Assembly: GCA_027604685.1 (NCBI GenBank) | Contig: JADHYX010000006.1 | Span: 1 to 64,000, forward strand | Direction: 5' to 3' | Source: Lobulomyces angularis | Taxonomy: Eukaryota > Chytridiomycota > Chytridiomycetes > Lobulomycetales > Lobulomycetaceae | Length of the DNA: 64,000 nt | Part shown: in pieces, positions 1-9,960 of the stretch | How the letters are laid out: every line of letters begins with the position of its first letter | How positions within the stretch are numbered: position 1 is the first letter of the stretch | Made by a program: the position numbers and the translations under genes | The notes under the pieces: model-generated | Databases searched by the model: none | Told to the model about the DNA's origin: nothing | Seen by the model: only the letters and a program-made list of their open reading frames with translations

Positions 1-177
1 AAACTTGATGAAGGTATTTCTGCTGCAAAGGATAATTATGATTCTGCCAAAAATAAAGCTAACAGAGGTGTTGACAAAACTAAAGACAAGATTGACAATG
101 GTGTAGAAAATACTAAAGATTTTGTTTCAGAAAAGTCAGAAAAAGCAAACGAGAAGGTTCAATCTGCAACTAGATAG
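1..177 (+). CDS. Hydrophilic LEA-like protein, C-terminal fragment
   Basis: Open frame from the left edge to TAG at 175-177, about 58 residues. It is almost free of hydrophobic side chains and rich in Lys, Asp, Glu, Ala and Asn, with a repeating pattern of the type SAKDNYDSAKNKANRGVDKT, which predicts an amphipathic, largely disordered or helical tail. Group 3 LEA proteins and lipid-droplet or apolipoprotein-like helices look like this; I cannot assign a family from this fragment. The start and any upstream exons lie outside the window. The reading frame is clean and not homopolymeric, so it is very likely real coding sequence. Confidence 0.6.
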   Translation, partial: KLDEGISAAKDNYDSAKNKANRGVDKTKDKIDNGVENTKDFVSEKSEKANEKVQSATR

Positions 178-602
178 ATTTTTTTTAGGTTTCTTACTTC
201 ATTTGTAAAATAGAAAAACAAAATAGCAATACATCATTATTTATACATAACTTTACTTTATTTTCTTAAACACTTGAAACCTTCTTTGACATAATCACAT
301 CTTTATCGTTTTTAAAAGAAAAAAAAAGACTTTGTGTTTTATTATTGCATCTTAGCTAAAAAAAAAAATTTTTTTACTAACCCTTTTTTTTTTTTTTTTT
401 TTTCGCTGATGAAGGTGTAGTTCCAAGAGTTTGTTTTCAAAAGTGTAAGGACTCATTCACCGCCAACGAACAATTTAGTAATTCAATTAAAAACGAATTT
501 GAAAAAGAGGAACATATCAAAATCAACTTAAATCCCGTAAAACTTGTAAAGTCAACTTCATCAACTGAATTGTAACCAAAAAATAAAAAAAATAATTAAT
601 TA
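178..602. other. Low-complexity stretch with a possible lone exon
   Basis: Mostly poly-A/T. At about 409-575 a non-repetitive open stretch on the + strand ends in TAA and would encode roughly 55 residues with two cysteines (motif CFQKCKDS). It is preceded by TTACTAAC (around 376) and a 21-nt T tract, the layout of a 3' splice site. However, no ATG occurs between 178 and the T tract, so no complete gene model can be built. It may be a last exon whose first exon is missing, or a decayed gene. Confidence 0.35.
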
Positions 603-881
603 ATGTTTTATTTTTATTTTTTTTTATCTAGTAAATTTCGAAAAAAAAAAAAATTTTTATCCCTTTTTTTTTTTATCTTGGCTATTTATTTATTTTATTC
701 AATTTCAATCTTTTTTGTTAACAGAAACGAAGATCAAAACCAACAAATAAAACTTTTTAATTTCAAGACCAAATTTTTTGAAACCGATTTTCATGATAAA
801 AACAAAAACAACTTTCCTAATGCTGAAATATACGACGACGAAGCTGAATTGGATTTTTCAAAAAAAGTTAATTTTACTTAA
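603..881 (+). CDS. Small putative membrane protein
   Basis: ORF of 92 codons, ATG at 603. A basic N-terminus is followed by a hydrophobic segment (about residues 17-39, FLSLFFFILAIYLFYSISIF) and an acidic, Asn-rich tail, the arrangement of a type II membrane anchor. The N-terminal part is coded by A/T homopolymers, so the hydrophobic stretch could be an artefact of composition. The tail (NRNEDQNQQIKLFNFKTK and onward) looks more like real protein. Not recognised. The true 3' end may be spliced, because a GTTAAT donor-like site occurs just before the stop. Confidence 0.3.
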   Translation: MFYFYFFLSSKFRKKKKFLSLFFFILAIYLFYSISIFFVNRNEDQNQQIKLFNFKTKFFETDFHDKNKNNFPNAEIYDDEAELDFSKKVNFT

Positions 882-1266
882 AATTTTTTTAAAAAAAAAA
901 TTAAAATTTAAACAATTAAAAATGTAGATTATCCTTTTTTATTTTTTTTTTTCGCTGATACAAAACTTTTTGATTAATCATTTTTTTTATTTTCTATAAA
1001 AAATATAGAATTAACTGTAGATTTTTTTTGAAGAAAAAAAAAATTTTATATCATATTATTTTTTTTTTTATTGCAAAAAGGAATTAAAAAAAAAATTAAA
1101 AAAATTCACATTTAAATACAATTAAAATTTTATAATAATATAAAAATAATAATAATAGCATTATAAATAACCTACAAAAGTGATTTAAGATGAAAGAAGA
1201 AATAAACTTTTTATAAAATATACTAAAAACATAATTTTTTTTTTTTTGGAATTTTCTATATTAGAG
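882..1266. other. Intergenic A/T-rich spacer
   Basis: Homopolymer-rich sequence with no supported coding potential. It lies between the small ORF and the 3' end of the importin alpha gene, so it probably holds both 3' untranslated regions. A poly-T run followed by TTCGCTGAT at about 951 copies a motif at about 404. Confidence 0.5.
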
Positions 1267-3735
1267 TTAATCAAATCTAATATGTTCACCAACTCCAATT
1301 GGTTGCGCTGTGGAAGAAAAGTCAAATTTTCCATCTTCATTTAAGTATTCTTCATTATCATCTTCCTCATATTCACCGAGGTAATTTGTCATGATATTGT
1401 AAGCTTAAAGTATATAAACCAAATAAAAAAAAAAAATTAATTTAATTTTACCTTTTTCACTAATAGTAGAATTTTCATGATCTTGTAGTTCACAGATAAT
1501 ATCGGTTCCTTCAGCAATATCTAAAAAGAGAAAAATATACATATGTTTACAAAAAAAAAAAAAAAAAAAATTTTGTCTCACCAATAGCAGCTACCATTTC
1601 GATTGAATCTTCACTTTCACCAATTCTTAAAATATTTTCTAAAGCATCTAAAATTACTGATGTGATGTTTGCATCTCCCGCCCTCAACAACTCACAAAAT
1701 GGTAACACTACACCTTGCTTAACAAGAAATCTATTTTTTATTTTAAAAAAAAAAACATACTATAAATCTTTCATTAAATGTCTTTTTAATACTTAATAAT
1801 ATCTGGAGCTTCTGTGCTGTTAATTTGCGTGCCTAAAAGCACAAAAAAAAAAAATTAAAATAAATTTTAAAAAGTTAATTATAAATTTCTGATTAGGAAA
1901 AATTTTTAATATTTTTTTAATAATGCAGAATTAAAATTTTTCAGCAAATCAATAAAGGGATAACACTTACAATTGGCCAATGCCCAACATGCTTCTTTTT
2001 TAACTTCAAATGTATCTTTTCTGCAAAATATAAAAAAAAATTAAAAATAAGAAAACCACTGTTTTCTTTTTGCGCTTACTGCATAATATCAATTAATAAA
2101 GGAATGATATTGCTATCAATAACTGCACGAATCTGTTCAATCACTCCGGCTCTGTGTAAAATAACATTTTTATCCCAAAATTATGAAATAAGCTAATTTA
2201 CTTACGTAATATTAGACAATGTCCAACACACTTCCTTTCGTAAAATACTTTCTTTACCTGCAATCGATAAAAAATTTTTAGCATTTTAGTATTTTGTTTT
2301 CAGAACATACTTTTCAAAACATGAACAAGTGCTGGTAAAATTTTTAAATCAATTAGATGTTGTGTTTGAGCATCATCCCCGGTACAGATATTTCCCAAAG
2401 TACGTAAAGCTGGAGAAATTATTTGAAAGGAATCTCGACTTAGAGTTTTATTATTAAAAAAAAAAAATAAAAGAATGTTACTGTAGCAATTCAATTAAAA
2501 AACCAGCACAACCAGAATCTAATACTGCTTTAATTCCGATATTGGAAATTGTAATATCTATGGTGAACAATAATCAGAAAGAAATTTAACTATTTTAACT
2601 TACAAGAAAAACACCATAAAGTATCAGCGAGGATTATATGGTCTTCACACAAAGGGCTGTAGAGAAGCTCGACTAATATTGGTACTGCAGTTGCCAACGT
2701 TTCTGCATTTACAGTTGATTTTTTTCCTCTAAATAAATTAGAAAGAGTCCTTTTTTTTTTTTTTGTAATTAGTGATTTTTTTCACCAAATTTTCAAATTT
2801 AAAAAAAAACTCACCAAACAGCATTCCGTATATAACTTTTATCAATAGCCTAAAAGGTTGGTAAGGATTTATATTAAAAATTGCTAAAGTTTTACTGTTT
2901 TTAAAGTTAAACTTTCATCAATCATTTTTAGAATTGGATTTAACGCCCCAGCATTTATAGCTAAATCTCTACTTGTAACAGAATCTCCAGCAATATTTCC
3001 CAGTGCCCAAACTGCTTGATCTCTTACTTTATGATGTATATCTGGGCCAAGTAAACGCACAAATTCTTCAACACCACCATTTTCAATTATAAATTCTGTT
3101 TGATCGGAACTTCCTGAACAAACATTCGTTATAACCCAAGCAGCTTCAAACTGTAAGTCAGCATTAGGAGACCTTAAATCAGTAATAAACCATGTGAAGT
3201 TAAGTAACACTATTATTACCTTAAAAAATGAATAAATCTTGGTATCAATTTTGATTTGATAACTTGGTCGATTGGGGGATTATTTTCTTTGGATAAGGCT
3301 TTTCTAAAGTAAATAGTGGCCTGTAATGTAACATTTTCATCAGTGTTGTCATTTAGAACATCTCTAACCATCGCTGTCCAATTTTCCTACAAAATTTAAT
3401 TTTTTTTTTTTTTTTAACTTAATTAACCAATTTTTACTTTAATTTTTTTTTTAAATTTAATACAAAAAAAAAATTTTCACTTTCAACTTCGCTATCAGAC
3501 AAAATGTCGTCTTCCTTTCCAGTTAAATTACGTCTTTTTGATAAATTTTGCAGTTTTTTTTGTTTCCTAATTTCCACTGCAGCATCACCTCTTTTTCGAC
3601 GGAGTTCATCGACTGTAAATTAAAAAAAAGGAAGATGGATATATGTAAAATGTAAAAAGAATCTGAAACATGTTAATTACCTTGCTTGTCAGAAGAGTTT
3701 TTAAAGCTATGAATTCTTTCGTGGCCTGAGAGCAT
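1267..3735 (-). CDS. SRP1: Importin subunit alpha (karyopherin alpha)
   Basis: Adaptor that binds classical nuclear localisation signals and hands cargo to importin beta. The first exon (ATG at 3733-3735) reads MLSGHERIHSFKNSSDKQ; joined across a short intron it continues VDELRRKRGDAAVEIRKQKK, a standard importin-beta-binding domain with its basic cluster. Downstream exons give ARM repeats, for example the segments with ITNVCSGSSDQTEFIIENGG and RDQAVWALGNIAGDS (around 2900-3190) and ALRTLGNICTGDDAQT (around 2360-2420), which carry the conserved Trp/Asn array expected of the family. The C-terminal acidic tail ends with ...GEHIRFD at 1267. About ten short introns interrupt the gene; only the span is given here. 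It is divergently arranged with eIF5A. Identification is secure; some exon edges are approximate. Confidence 0.93.
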
Positions 3736-4492
3736 TTTGACAAGAGAGATGATAACTCAAATTTAATAAATTTTTTACTCAAAAAATACAAGGGTTTTAA
3801 GGAACCCTTTTTAAACAATGTTGTTAAAAAAAGAAGGTTCGTTCAGAAATAGAGTACAAGTAACGTTCAATAGTTTTAATGTAAGAACTGTTTTTATAAG
3901 TAATGTAAGCACTTTTTGATAAATAATACTTGTAAGTGAATCTGAAAAGTAATGTCAGAAGTTGTTTAAACAGCTTGCACCAGCAGCTATTTACTAATGC
4001 GTCACATCTTTTCACAACAACTAGATAAAAATTACCTCAAATTTGAATAATATAATTATTTTGTTGTAATCAAGTAATAATTCTTTCCACAAGATTTAAA
4101 GTTTACAAGCAAACCGTTTATGTTCCATTAAGTAAATGATACAGCAGCATTGAGAGTAAAGCAATCCTATTTGGAGTGATTTAGATGCTCTTTACCAAAA
4201 CTTTTTTCTCCAAATTAATGTCAAAAAATACTAGTAGCAGCGCTACTGTTAAAAATTCTCAATGTCAAAGCTGATGTTCTCTTCGAAATGATGGTTTCTA
4301 TGCAATATGCACTGATTTGCTGATTTTTATCGCGCTTCTTTTCTCATTAATGTTAAATTTAAAAAAAAAAATTTACCACATAAAACTTTTTTTTTTATTG
4401 CATATAATACTGAAATCAAAAAAAAAAAAAAAAAATACCAAATAAAATCCTCAAAACTTATACCAAATCTTCATTATAAACAACATAATCCA
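3736..4492. other. Divergent promoter region between importin alpha and eIF5A
   Basis: About 750 bases separate two divergent starts. The importin-proximal part is less homopolymeric than the rest. Two short minus-strand ORFs here have no recognisable features and I do not annotate them. No RNA gene or repeat seen. Confidence 0.4.
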
Positions 4493-5521
4493 ATGAATAC
4501 TACCAAAATACAAGTAATTAACATCTTCCATCAATTTTCTTTTTTTTTGTAAAATTTTTAAATCATTTCTAAATTTCATACTCTTTACTCAAATTGACTT
4601 ATCTACCTTTTTTATATATATTACTTTTAAAATAATAATATTTATTAATTTTTTTTTTTTTCGATCATTTTTTTAATTAAAAAGAACATTACACTAATAA
4701 TTTTCATTTATAAAAATTTCTAAATAGTGTTCTGTTTTATCTAAAGATGATTTTGGTAATATAATTGAAAATGATCCAAAATCTTGGCATTAGATTTTTT
4801 TATCATCAAATTTATACTATTCTATTTTTTTTTTTTTGTTTAAAAACAGTCTTTATTCGAGAGCGACCATGTAGAATCAGTTCAGTAAATAATATATATA
4901 AAAAAATCAACGGAAAAACTATTAGAGGAAAACTATTTTTTGAAGCAGTTGATGTAATAGCAAAAAAAATAAAAATAAAAGAAAAAAACTAAAACAAATC
5001 TGTTTTTTTTTTTTTTACTCATCTATTTCGAACTTTAGTTAATTACTGGAGAAGAATTTGAAGAACTTTTACCTTTTAATCAACATTTAGAAGTACCCGA
5101 GGTACAGTATACAGATTACATTTTACTTGATTTGGATGATGGATTTCTGAGTTTACTTACAAGTGATGGCCAGACAAAAGATGTATTCATGTCAACTAAA
5201 ATTTTATTTCTTTTTTTTCTTGAAAATTTTAACACTGATTTAAAAACTTGGATGAATTTTTTAACTCCATTTTAATTTTTTTTTTAAAGGATGTTAAAAT
5301 ACCAGATGGCCATTACGGAGTGAAACTGCGATCAGATTTTGAAAAAGCTTGTAAGAAAGGTAACTGAAGAATAATTCAAGAATAAAAACAACTTTATGGA
5401 AGGCTTTATAAATTTTAACTAACAAAAAAAAAAAAAAAAAAAAATAGGAAAAGAAATTGTAGTCACTATTTTAAAAGTATCGGAAGAAGAGGTCTATGAA
5501 GGACATAAGGAACATCACTAA
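4493..5521 (+). CDS. EIF5A: Translation factor eIF5A with altered hypusine loop
   Basis: Binds the ribosomal E site and promotes peptide-bond formation on stalling sequences; normally activated by hypusine on one lysine. Six exons give exactly 147 codons: 4493-4513, 4728-4755, 4850-4953, 5039-5182, 5290-5359, 5448-5521. All junctions are GT-AG and keep frame. The protein starts MNTTKIQCSVLSKDDFVF, matching the family's MQCSALRKNGFV region but with a shorter acidic N-terminus. The domain continues through RERPCRI, then NGKTIRGK where the family has TGKHGHAK, then EAVDLITGEEFEE, VPEVQYTDYILLDLDDGFLS, and ends KGKEIVVTILKVSEEE. The modifiable lysine (K39, codon 4915-4917) is kept, but the following H-G-H-A is T-I-R-G. 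The rest of both domains looks functional. It could be a divergent paralogue with the canonical copy elsewhere. Confidence 0.9.
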
Positions 5522-5934
5522 CTTTGACTTTTTCAATTTTGTCACTTTTCATAAAAAGAAATCTGCTCCTACTTATTTATTTTATTATATCATATTATTA
5601 TTATTTAGTTCAGTATTTTTATTCGAATTAATTTTAAATTAAAGAAGGGTTGTGACATTCACACCAAACATAAATTGAAAAACCGTTCCACTATAAAACA
5701 AACATCACAATGGCATCAAAGTTGCAACTTCTAAACCTACCGGCTCACTTTTTGCAAAAAATAATATATTAGAGTAATTTAAAAATCGTGTCAAAATCGT
5801 GTAAAAATTAAATAGAAAATTTTTTTGTGTAAAAATTTTTTTCATTTATTTTTAGTTTTTTTTTTTTTTTTTTTTCACCATTAAAAAAAGAAAAAAACTC
5901 AAAAATTTTAACCTTTCAAAATTAAAACCAAATT
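5522..5934. other. Spacer upstream of MDM34
   Basis: Holds the 3' untranslated region of eIF5A and the promoter of MDM34. A less homopolymeric block (about 5640-5750) is followed by T-rich sequence. No gene seen. Confidence 0.4.
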
Positions 5935-7959
5935 ATGAGCTTCAAAGTAAATTGGCCAAAGTTTTCAGATACCTTTCTTGAAACTGCAAAGAAGCAATTG
6001 ACAGAAGCATTAAACAAGTAATCAATTGCAGTTTCGTTTTTTTTAATCATTATCTAGAGGAGATGACATTCCTGACAAAATCTGTGATTTTATTGAAACC
6101 AAAGAACTCTATATGGGAAAAATTCCACCAGAACTAGAGATATTAGAAATTGGAGAGTTAAGTGAAGACAAATTTAGAGGCATTTTTAAACTGGTTTATA
6201 ACGGAGATGCTCATATCATTTTGCAAACAAAAGTTCAAGCAAACCCTCTAATTCCTTCAAAAACTAGTCTAAAAATATTTAATAATAAATTTAACAACAT
6301 TTTAATGGCTAATAAGCCGTTAATTGTGCCTATGGAACTTAGAATTTCAAATCTTAAGTTAAGAGGTATTGTTGTTTTAGTGGTTGACAAATACAAAGGA
6401 GTTACGTTAGCATTTAAGAACGATCCTTTGGAAAAAGTTGATGTAAATAGTACATTTGACCAGACTAAAAATATCAGGTAAAAAAAATAAAATTTTTTTA
6501 GTAAAATAATTAATGTTTATTTTTAATTTATTAAGAGAATTTTTATTAAAACAAATTCAAACTTTATTAAGAAAAATGTTTCAAGATGACATTCCACAAT
6601 TAATACATAATTTGAGTCTAATAGTAATTAATGAAAATGAAAATATCAGATCAAAATCAGTAAAACAAAATATCCACTATTCTGTGTCTGAACAAGGAGA
6701 ACGGAGCGACTATAAAAACTCCAGTGAGATTTATAATAATAATATAAACTCCGTTGAATATTGTCAGGATAGCGCTTATCACAGTGAAAATTTAAGTTGT
6801 AAGATTAAGGATAATACAATTATAATTTTCTTTTTTTTTATTTGATTTTTTAGCAGTGGAAAGGATATCAAATTACAATACATCGAAATCAGATACAAAA
6901 TCAAATGCGCAATATGACTTAAAATCAGAGATTTCTTATAAAACGAATAATACAAATAGTAGTAAAAAGAGTAAAAAAAATGTAAAAAAATATAAATCGA
7001 AACCTCATGATTTAAAATGGATTGGAAATGATTCAAGTAATAACGATCTTTTTGAGAATTTTACTCATGGACATTCAAGCGAATTGGTTCTTTTAAAAAA
7101 TATATCTGACTATGTTCTCAACACAAACAACAACATTTCCTTTGAAAGTAATGAGAACAACGGTGGCTTAAACTTAACTACTGGGATGTTTGAGGAAAAC
7201 AAAAATATTGTTTCTCGAGAAACTATCACCAAAGAAAAGATTGAAGAGTGGAAAAAGAATAATTTAATCATCGAAAGTAACATTTTTAATTTGAGTGATG
7301 AGGAATCAAGAAGTATTAGTAATGGGAGTGATAACTCGGAAGAAGTTAAATCATCAGCATTTAATAGTGTCTCGTCAGAAAAATTTAGGAATAACAACTT
7401 TATTTTAAGAAACAAAAGGTTTAGTCAACCTTTGAATTCCAATTCATACTCGGATATTTTTGAGTATAAGAGAAATAATGCACAAAATAACTTTTATCAA
7501 ACCAAATCAGATTATAACCCAAGAGAAAGAAGTAAATATTACCAATCTTCTTCCTCGGAAGATGAAGATTGTGGAGGTTCATCAACAGAGGAAGAGGATT
7601 ATAACTTGACTCAAGAAGAACGTTTCGAAATCTCTCGAATGAAATATTTAAAAAACAATAATATTAACTTGGATTTTTTGAAATTAAATTTTGACCCCAC
7701 AAAAAACGAAAATGCCGCGCATTTGACAAACTTGGTGCAGAGCAATCTAACACTTAGCTTAATTAAGCAAAACGAAATTCCAAATTTAACATTTAGAAGT
7801 TCACCAAAAATTTCCAACAGCAATTCATTTTCCATTAAGGAAATTGGAACAAACCAAAACTCTTCAGCATCTTCATCACCTTCAAATTCCACTAGCCAAC
7901 AAAGAAAAAAAAGAAATTTAAAAAGAAATGTTTATAAATTCGATTTTAAAAAATTTTAA
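5935..7959 (+). CDS. MDM34: Mdm34, ERMES complex subunit (SMP domain)
   Basis: Outer-mitochondrial-membrane component of the ER-mitochondria encounter structure, which tethers the two organelles and moves phospholipids between them. Four exons (5935-6017, 6058-6477, 6536-6798, 6854-7959) give 623 residues in frame. Residues 1-200 are the SMP lipid-binding domain. They start MSFKVNWPKF (family MSFxFNW) and contain IPPELEILEIGELSEDKFRGIF, GDAHIILQTKVQANP, LRGIVVLVVDKYKGVTLAF and NDPLEKVDVNSTFD, all close to fungal Mdm34. The remaining two thirds are Asn/Ser-rich and acidic (DEDCGGSSTEEEED around 7560-7600) with a basic end, typical of the long disordered Mdm34 tail. ERMES is absent from animals and plants, so this supports a fungal or fungus-related origin. 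Tandem after eIF5A. Confidence 0.93.
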
Positions 7960-8233
7960 ATTGAACAAAATCAAAAATTAGATCTTTTTTTTTTTTTTTT
8001 TTTTTTATTTGAGATTATTTGTCTCTGTACCATATTTTACTTTTTTACTAAATAAAAATAGAAAATTTCCTTTTATTATTTACAATTTATCTTTTTTTTT
8101 CAATTTTTTTTTTGTTATTTTTTATTATTAATATAGATATAAAAAAAAAAAAAAAAAAAAATAGGTTGTTATAAATTAAATACAGAAAGAAAAAAAAAAA
8201 AAAAGAAAAGAAAAAATTGTGTATAATATTACA
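7960..8233. other. Convergent 3' spacer
   Basis: Homopolymer-rich sequence between the converging ends of MDM34 and the SNARE gene; contains the 3' untranslated regions only, as far as I can see. Confidence 0.4.
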
Positions 8234-9206
8234 TTAAAAGGTAATCATTCCTTTTGATTTTAAAACTTGTAAAACGATAGCAGCAATGACACCCAAAACG
8301 ATTAAAAATATAAATAAAACGAATATTTTGTCAGTAGCCAATCGTCTTTTTTTTTTTTTTTTTTTTTGGATTAGATATATTAGTTATATAAAATGTGAAA
8401 AAATAAAAAATAAAAACTCTTTTTACCTAATAAAAACTCTTAGTTGTTTATTTGCTCTTTTAACGTTGGTATCTACGATATCTACATTTGTTTTGACATT
8501 TTTTATTTGTTCTCCTTGTCTTTTTAATTCATTTGCTGTTACTGCACCGATCTAAAAAAAAAATTAATTTTTATTTAAAAATCCTTTTTAATCCTACCTC
8601 AATTGTCTCTTCCAATCGTTGCTTAATATTGGCTGTAGTGTTTTGTGTTTTTTCTTGAGTTTGTAAAGCTTGTTGTGCTATCTGCTTTGCGTTTAGATTG
8701 TCGATATTAGTTTCATCTATTCATTATTATGGTTTAGTTAGTCATTAGAAAAACAAAAACTTTTGTAAAATATTCTCTTCGCAGAAAGTTATTCTTACTT
8801 AATTTTTTTGCAGCAATTGCTTCTTTGTCAACAGAAGTTTCGGCCCATTCACAATCTTGAATCAACTTGCCCAACACACCTTCGTACACTTCAACTCTGT
8901 TTTTCCACTCAATAACTTTTTCTTCGTCATTCAACCCTCTCGTTTCTACTACAATGGATCTCAACACTTGTTTTGCCCTGTTAATCCTGTTTCTAATATA
9001 CGAACACTTCTCAGCTCGTTCACTTCCTCTTAACTTCGGCAACTCTTTGTCAAATGTATTTTGAATCCCTTTTACTAGCTCCTCTAGTTGCTCTTGAAAC
9101 TCCTCAATTTCTTTTTTATTTTTTATTTTATTTATAAATTTTTTTTTTAAGATTTTAATATTTATATAAAATATATTATAAAAATTTTTAATTTTTTACC
9201 TGACAT
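8234..9206 (-). CDS. Qb-SNARE, NPSN-like
   Basis: Membrane fusion protein of the Qb class. Exon 1 carries only MS plus one base; exon 2 (with CAT start at 9204-9206) reads EIEEFQEQLEELVKG and continues with an N-terminal helical region (RGSERAEKCSYIRNRI ... EWKNRVEVYEGVLGKLIQDC). The SNARE motif follows: ELKRQGEQIKNVKTNVDIVD, with a glutamine at the central zero layer (RQGEQI), then IRRLATDK and a C-terminal transmembrane helix (IFVLFIFLIVLGVIAAIVLQ) with a short lumenal tail. The (R/G)QxATDK junction just before the membrane anchor and the G-x-x-T-A-x-x-L-K-x-Q start resemble NPSN proteins of plants and protists more than Vti1 or Bos1. Class Qb is confident; the NPSN subtype is tentative. 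Confidence 0.8.
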
Positions 9207-9960
9207 AACTTAAAATGATTTAATTTAAAATATCAAATATTTTTATTTTTTTTAAAAAAAAAAAAAAGAAAAAATAATAAATATATATTACAATATATTT
9301 TATTTTTTTTTTAATAAACGAAAAATTTTTTTTAAAAAAAAAATCTATTTTTTAAAAAAAAGAAAAAAAAAAAAAGAATGAATGAATGAATGAAACAACT
9401 TTTTTTTTTTTTTTTTTTTTTGCAAAATATCTAAAAAAATAAATTTTTTTTTTTAACGCGTTTTTAATTTTAATGTAAAGGAACTTCTTAAAAAAAAAAA
9501 AAAATTAAAAATTGTTTTTTTTTTTTGACGTGTTCTCAATAATGTATATTATCTATTTTTCTTTCTGCTCTTAAAAAGCATTAATAACATATAATTTTTG
9601 GAGATGAGCATCTTCAATAATTTTTCTTTTTTTGTTTTATCAAAAAAAAAAATACTTTTTAGAAGTATGTTATACATTTTTCATATTAATTCAATTATGT
9701 TTTTTTTATTTTATTTTTTTAAATAAAATTAAAAAAAAGAAAATATAAAAAATTAACATTAAAAAATAAAAATTTAAATAATATTAACAAAAAAAATAAA
9801 AAAAAAAGAAATTTAATAAAAAAAAAAAAGAGTTGAAAGAAATTAATTAAAAAATTATTATTTCTAAAAAAAAAAATTAAAAATAAAATTATAATTAAAA
9901 AAAAATTTGGATTTGTTAAAACTTATATAATATAAATATTTAAAAAAAACTTTTTTATAA
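9207..9960. other. Homopolymer-rich intergenic spacer
   Basis: About 750 bases, nearly pure A/T with many 8-20 nt single-base runs. Contains a short GAAT tandem (9376-9394). Probably holds the SNARE promoter and the 3' end of the DNAJC7-like transcript. No coding or RNA gene seen. Confidence 0.5.
9376..9394. repeat. GAAT microsatellite
   Basis: Four to five copies of the 4-mer GAAT between A and T tracts in the intergenic spacer. Confidence 0.8.

Noticed and set aside
1267..3735. Importin alpha as a beta-catenin/Vac8-like ARM protein
   Set aside because: The N-terminal importin-beta-binding domain with ELRRKRGD and the ARM Trp/Asn pattern settle it as importin alpha.
3606..4015. Two minus-strand ORFs near the importin alpha start
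   Set aside because: One overlaps the importin first exon in another frame; the other is low-complexity spacer without any family feature.
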